This document shows positions 6,906 through 7,832 of a DNA stretch of 7,832 nucleotides, in pieces; the first letter of the stretch is position 1; each line of letters starts with the position of its first letter. The notes beneath the pieces are model-generated. The model was not told the DNA's origin, did not search any database, and saw only the letters and a program-made list of their open reading frames with translations. This stretch comes from Croceibacterium_A sp039920345 (GTDB lineage: Bacteria > Pseudomonadota > Alphaproteobacteria > Sphingomonadales > Sphingomonadaceae), in the NCBI GenBank assembly GCA_039920345.1, contig JBDSDZ010000148.1:1-7832 (forward strand), written 5' to 3'. The translations under genes and the position numbers were made by a program.

Positions 6906-7125
6906 GCCTCAGACGCCGGCGCGGGCATCCGCCCGCTTAGGCTTCCGGCCTAACCGGCCGGCGCGCGTTCGCGCTTGCGGGCTGGTGGAAGCAGCCCGAA
7001 CAAGTTTACCTGATCAAAGTAGTGTGCTGCCTCGGTCCGCGACCAGCGGACCGCAAGGCCGAACGGCCGCCCGAGCTTATGCGAGGAAGCCTAAGCGGGC
7101 GGATGCCCGCGCCGGCGCTTGAGGC
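6906..7125. repeat. 220-bp imperfect palindrome with 41-bp terminal inverted repeats
   Basis: The left arm (6906-6946) and right arm (7085-7125) are inverted copies matching at 39 of 41 positions; the two mismatches are adjacent. Complementarity continues inward in order: CGTTCG (6966-6971) with CGAACG (7060-7065), CTTGCGG (6974-6980) with CCGCAAG (7051-7057), GCTGGT (6981-6986) with ACCAGC (7042-7047), and GCAGC (6991-6995) with GCTGC (7026-7030). The whole thus reads as two diverged inverted copies of one unit of about 100 bases around a TGATCA centre (7011-7016). Each arm also folds alone: GCGGGC-ATCC-GCCCGC (6921-6936) and its mirror GCGGGC-GGAT-GCCCGC (7095-7110). It encodes no plausible protein. 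It looks like a REP/BIME- or MITE-like intergenic element. Copy number cannot be judged from one window. Confidence 0.85.
7033..7068 (+). repeat. Two adjacent hairpins inside the palindrome's right half
   Basis: CGGTCCGC-GACCA-GCGGACCG (7033-7053) is a perfect 8-bp stem with a five-base loop. It is followed by GGCCG-AA-CGGCC (7057-7068). The first stem has no full counterpart in the left half, where the matching place is shorter, so it is an insertion specific to this copy. Neither hairpin is followed by a T run in either direction, so they are not classical intrinsic terminators. Confidence 0.6.
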
Positions 7126-7748
7126 TAAGATAAAAAGAGCTGATCTGCGAACAGCAGGCGGCCGCCGGACAGTTGGGCCAGCGCCTGGAGGAAATCGTCG
7201 GGTGCGAGCGCGAAGCAGCCGTTGGAGCGGCCGAGGCGGCCCCAGCGTTCGACGTGTTCTTCGGTGCAGTAAGCGGCCGAATGCATCACGATCGCGCGCT
7301 CGAAGGTGTTCGAGTTATCGGGGTCGAGACCCTCCAGCCGCACCGACGTGCCGTATTTGCCGGTGTACCATTCCCACGAGATGTACGCCCCGCGGCTGGT
7401 GGCGTTGGAGCCGGGCTCGTTCGAAAACCAGTTGAGGAAGCCATCGTGTTCCGGGTCCGAGCCAGTGCCATGGGCGACCCGGAACGATTGCACGGTCCCG
7501 CTCTCGAGATTGGCAAAATGGAACCGCGGAATGGCTGAATGGACTGCGAAATCGGCGATTCCGGCAATATCGCGCCGCCACAGTACGTTGCCGGCGCGCG
7601 CCACTTCGCGGCGAGCGATGTCGAGGATCTGGGTGGAACGCGCGTCAAGCCCACTGGCCTGCGCAAAGACCCTGGCAGGCGCGGCGAGCGCGCCGGTGGC
7701 CGCCGCGGCGGCTGCGATGAACTGGCGCCTGTCCATGCTCTTGACCAT
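7125..7748 (-). CDS. Murein L,D-transpeptidase, YkuD_2 type, Tat-exported
   Basis: A 207-residue protein of the YkuD_2 (murein L,D-transpeptidase catalytic domain) family, acting on peptidoglycan outside the inner membrane. The N-terminus carries a twin-arginine signal: DRRQFIA (6-12), an alanine-rich core, and a probable cleavage site after AQA (29-31). Family motifs follow in order: VAHGTGSDPEHDGF (91-104), FSNEPGSNATSRGAY (108-122), YTGKYGTSVRLEGLDP (128-143), RAIVMHSAAY (151-160), and GRLGRSNGCFAL (170-181) with the probable nucleophile Cys178. The family more often has SWGCPA where this has SNGCFA. ATG 7748-7746 is chosen as start because AGGAAGGGGC directly precedes it. The frame opens at GTG 7763, which sits inside an AGGAGGTG sequence and is less likely; ATG 7736 is a further option. 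The last base of the stop codon is the last base of the palindrome. The fold call is firm; physiological role is inferred from the family. Confidence 0.92.
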   Translation of the reverse strand: MVKSMDRRQFIAAAAAATGALAAPARVFAQASGLDARSTQILDIARREVARAGNVLWRRDIAGIADFAVHSAIPRFHFANLESGTVQSFRVAHGTGSDPEHDGFLNWFSNEPGSNATSRGAYISWEWYTGKYGTSVRLEGLDPDNSNTFERAIVMHSAAYCTEEHVERWGRLGRSNGCFALAPDDFLQALAQLSGGRLLFADQLFLS

Positions 7749-7798
7749 GCCCCTTCCTGCCACCTCCTGTCTAGACCGGCGCTGAACCGGCCGCGCGA

Positions 7799-7832
7799 TC
7801 AGGAACCCAGGATCATGCTGTCCTGTTCGATT
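7799..7832 (-). other. Possible 3' end of a further minus-strand gene (edge)
   Basis: On the minus strand one frame entering the window reads IEQDSMILGS and then stops (TGA, 7801-7799). Third positions are mostly G or C, which would suit the C-terminus of a gene cotranscribed with the YkuD_2 gene 50 bases downstream. On the plus strand, however, ATG at 7815 has AGGAA nine bases upstream and opens MLSCSI, so a divergent gene start is equally arguable. The window is too short here to choose. Confidence 0.25.

Noticed and set aside
6948..6954. GCCTAAC as an integron attC core
   Set aside because: It matches RYYYAAC, but no GTTRRRY partner occurs at the opposite end and no integrase gene is present. 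It forms a local hairpin with TTAGGC (6937-6942).
6904..7122. A 72-codon frame inside the palindrome
   Set aside because: It is made of the inverted-repeat arms and hairpins, with no ribosome binding site, no protein-like pattern and an Arg/Ala/Pro-rich composition typical of GC-rich noncoding DNA.
7815..7832. Start of a plus-strand gene (MLSCSI) with AGGAA upstream
   Set aside because: Only six codons are visible, and the opposite strand offers an equally plausible gene end. It is recorded under the edge feature and not called as a gene.

Overview
The window is GC-rich with strongly GC-biased third codon positions. The forms of RuvB, AcnA and a compact YkuD protein all point to an alphaproteobacterium, most likely of the Sphingomonadales (Erythrobacter/Novosphingobium-like). 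That placement comes from recognising protein families by eye and was not tested by a search. It looks like chromosomal housekeeping sequence: no insertion sequence, phage gene, CRISPR array, tRNA or rRNA was seen.

Layout, left to right. (1) 1-783 (+): the 3' three quarters of ruvB, the Holliday-junction branch-migration motor. (2) 763-1408 (-): a two-gene operon of a four-helix membrane protein followed by a 67-residue Cro/CI-type regulator that starts with TTG. The regulator's 3' end overlaps the end of ruvB tail to tail. The operon's leader (1421-1460) carries two tandem dyads, GTAACC-N4-GGT(T/G)AC, that look like operators for the regulator. (3) 1483-4158 (-): a complete aconitase gene, acnA. 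(4) 4305-4481 (+): a previously unlisted candidate 58-codon gene for a single-pass membrane protein, divergent from acnA. (5) 4478-5365 (-): an EamA-family (DMT) permease that shares a palindromic CTAG with that small gene, so both stop codons lie in the same four bases. (6) 5541-6899 (+): an exported L,D-transpeptidase of the YcbB/YkuD type with a good promoter but apparently no peptidoglycan-binding module. (7) 6906-7125: a 220-bp imperfect palindrome with 41-bp arms (39/41 matching) that fills the gap between two convergent genes. (8) 7125-7748 (-): a second L,D-transpeptidase of the unrelated-looking YkuD_2 type with a twin-arginine signal. (9) 7749-7832: leader sequence and perhaps the edge of another gene.

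How the genes relate: RuvB (recombination), AcnA (TCA cycle) and the permease are independent housekeeping or transport functions. The regulator and membrane protein form a probable self-regulated module. The two transpeptidases both act on peptidoglycan in the periplasm and face each other across the palindrome. The least explained parts are the 220-bp palindrome, the operator-controlled membrane protein/regulator pair and the small membrane ORF. None amounts to a demonstrated new system.
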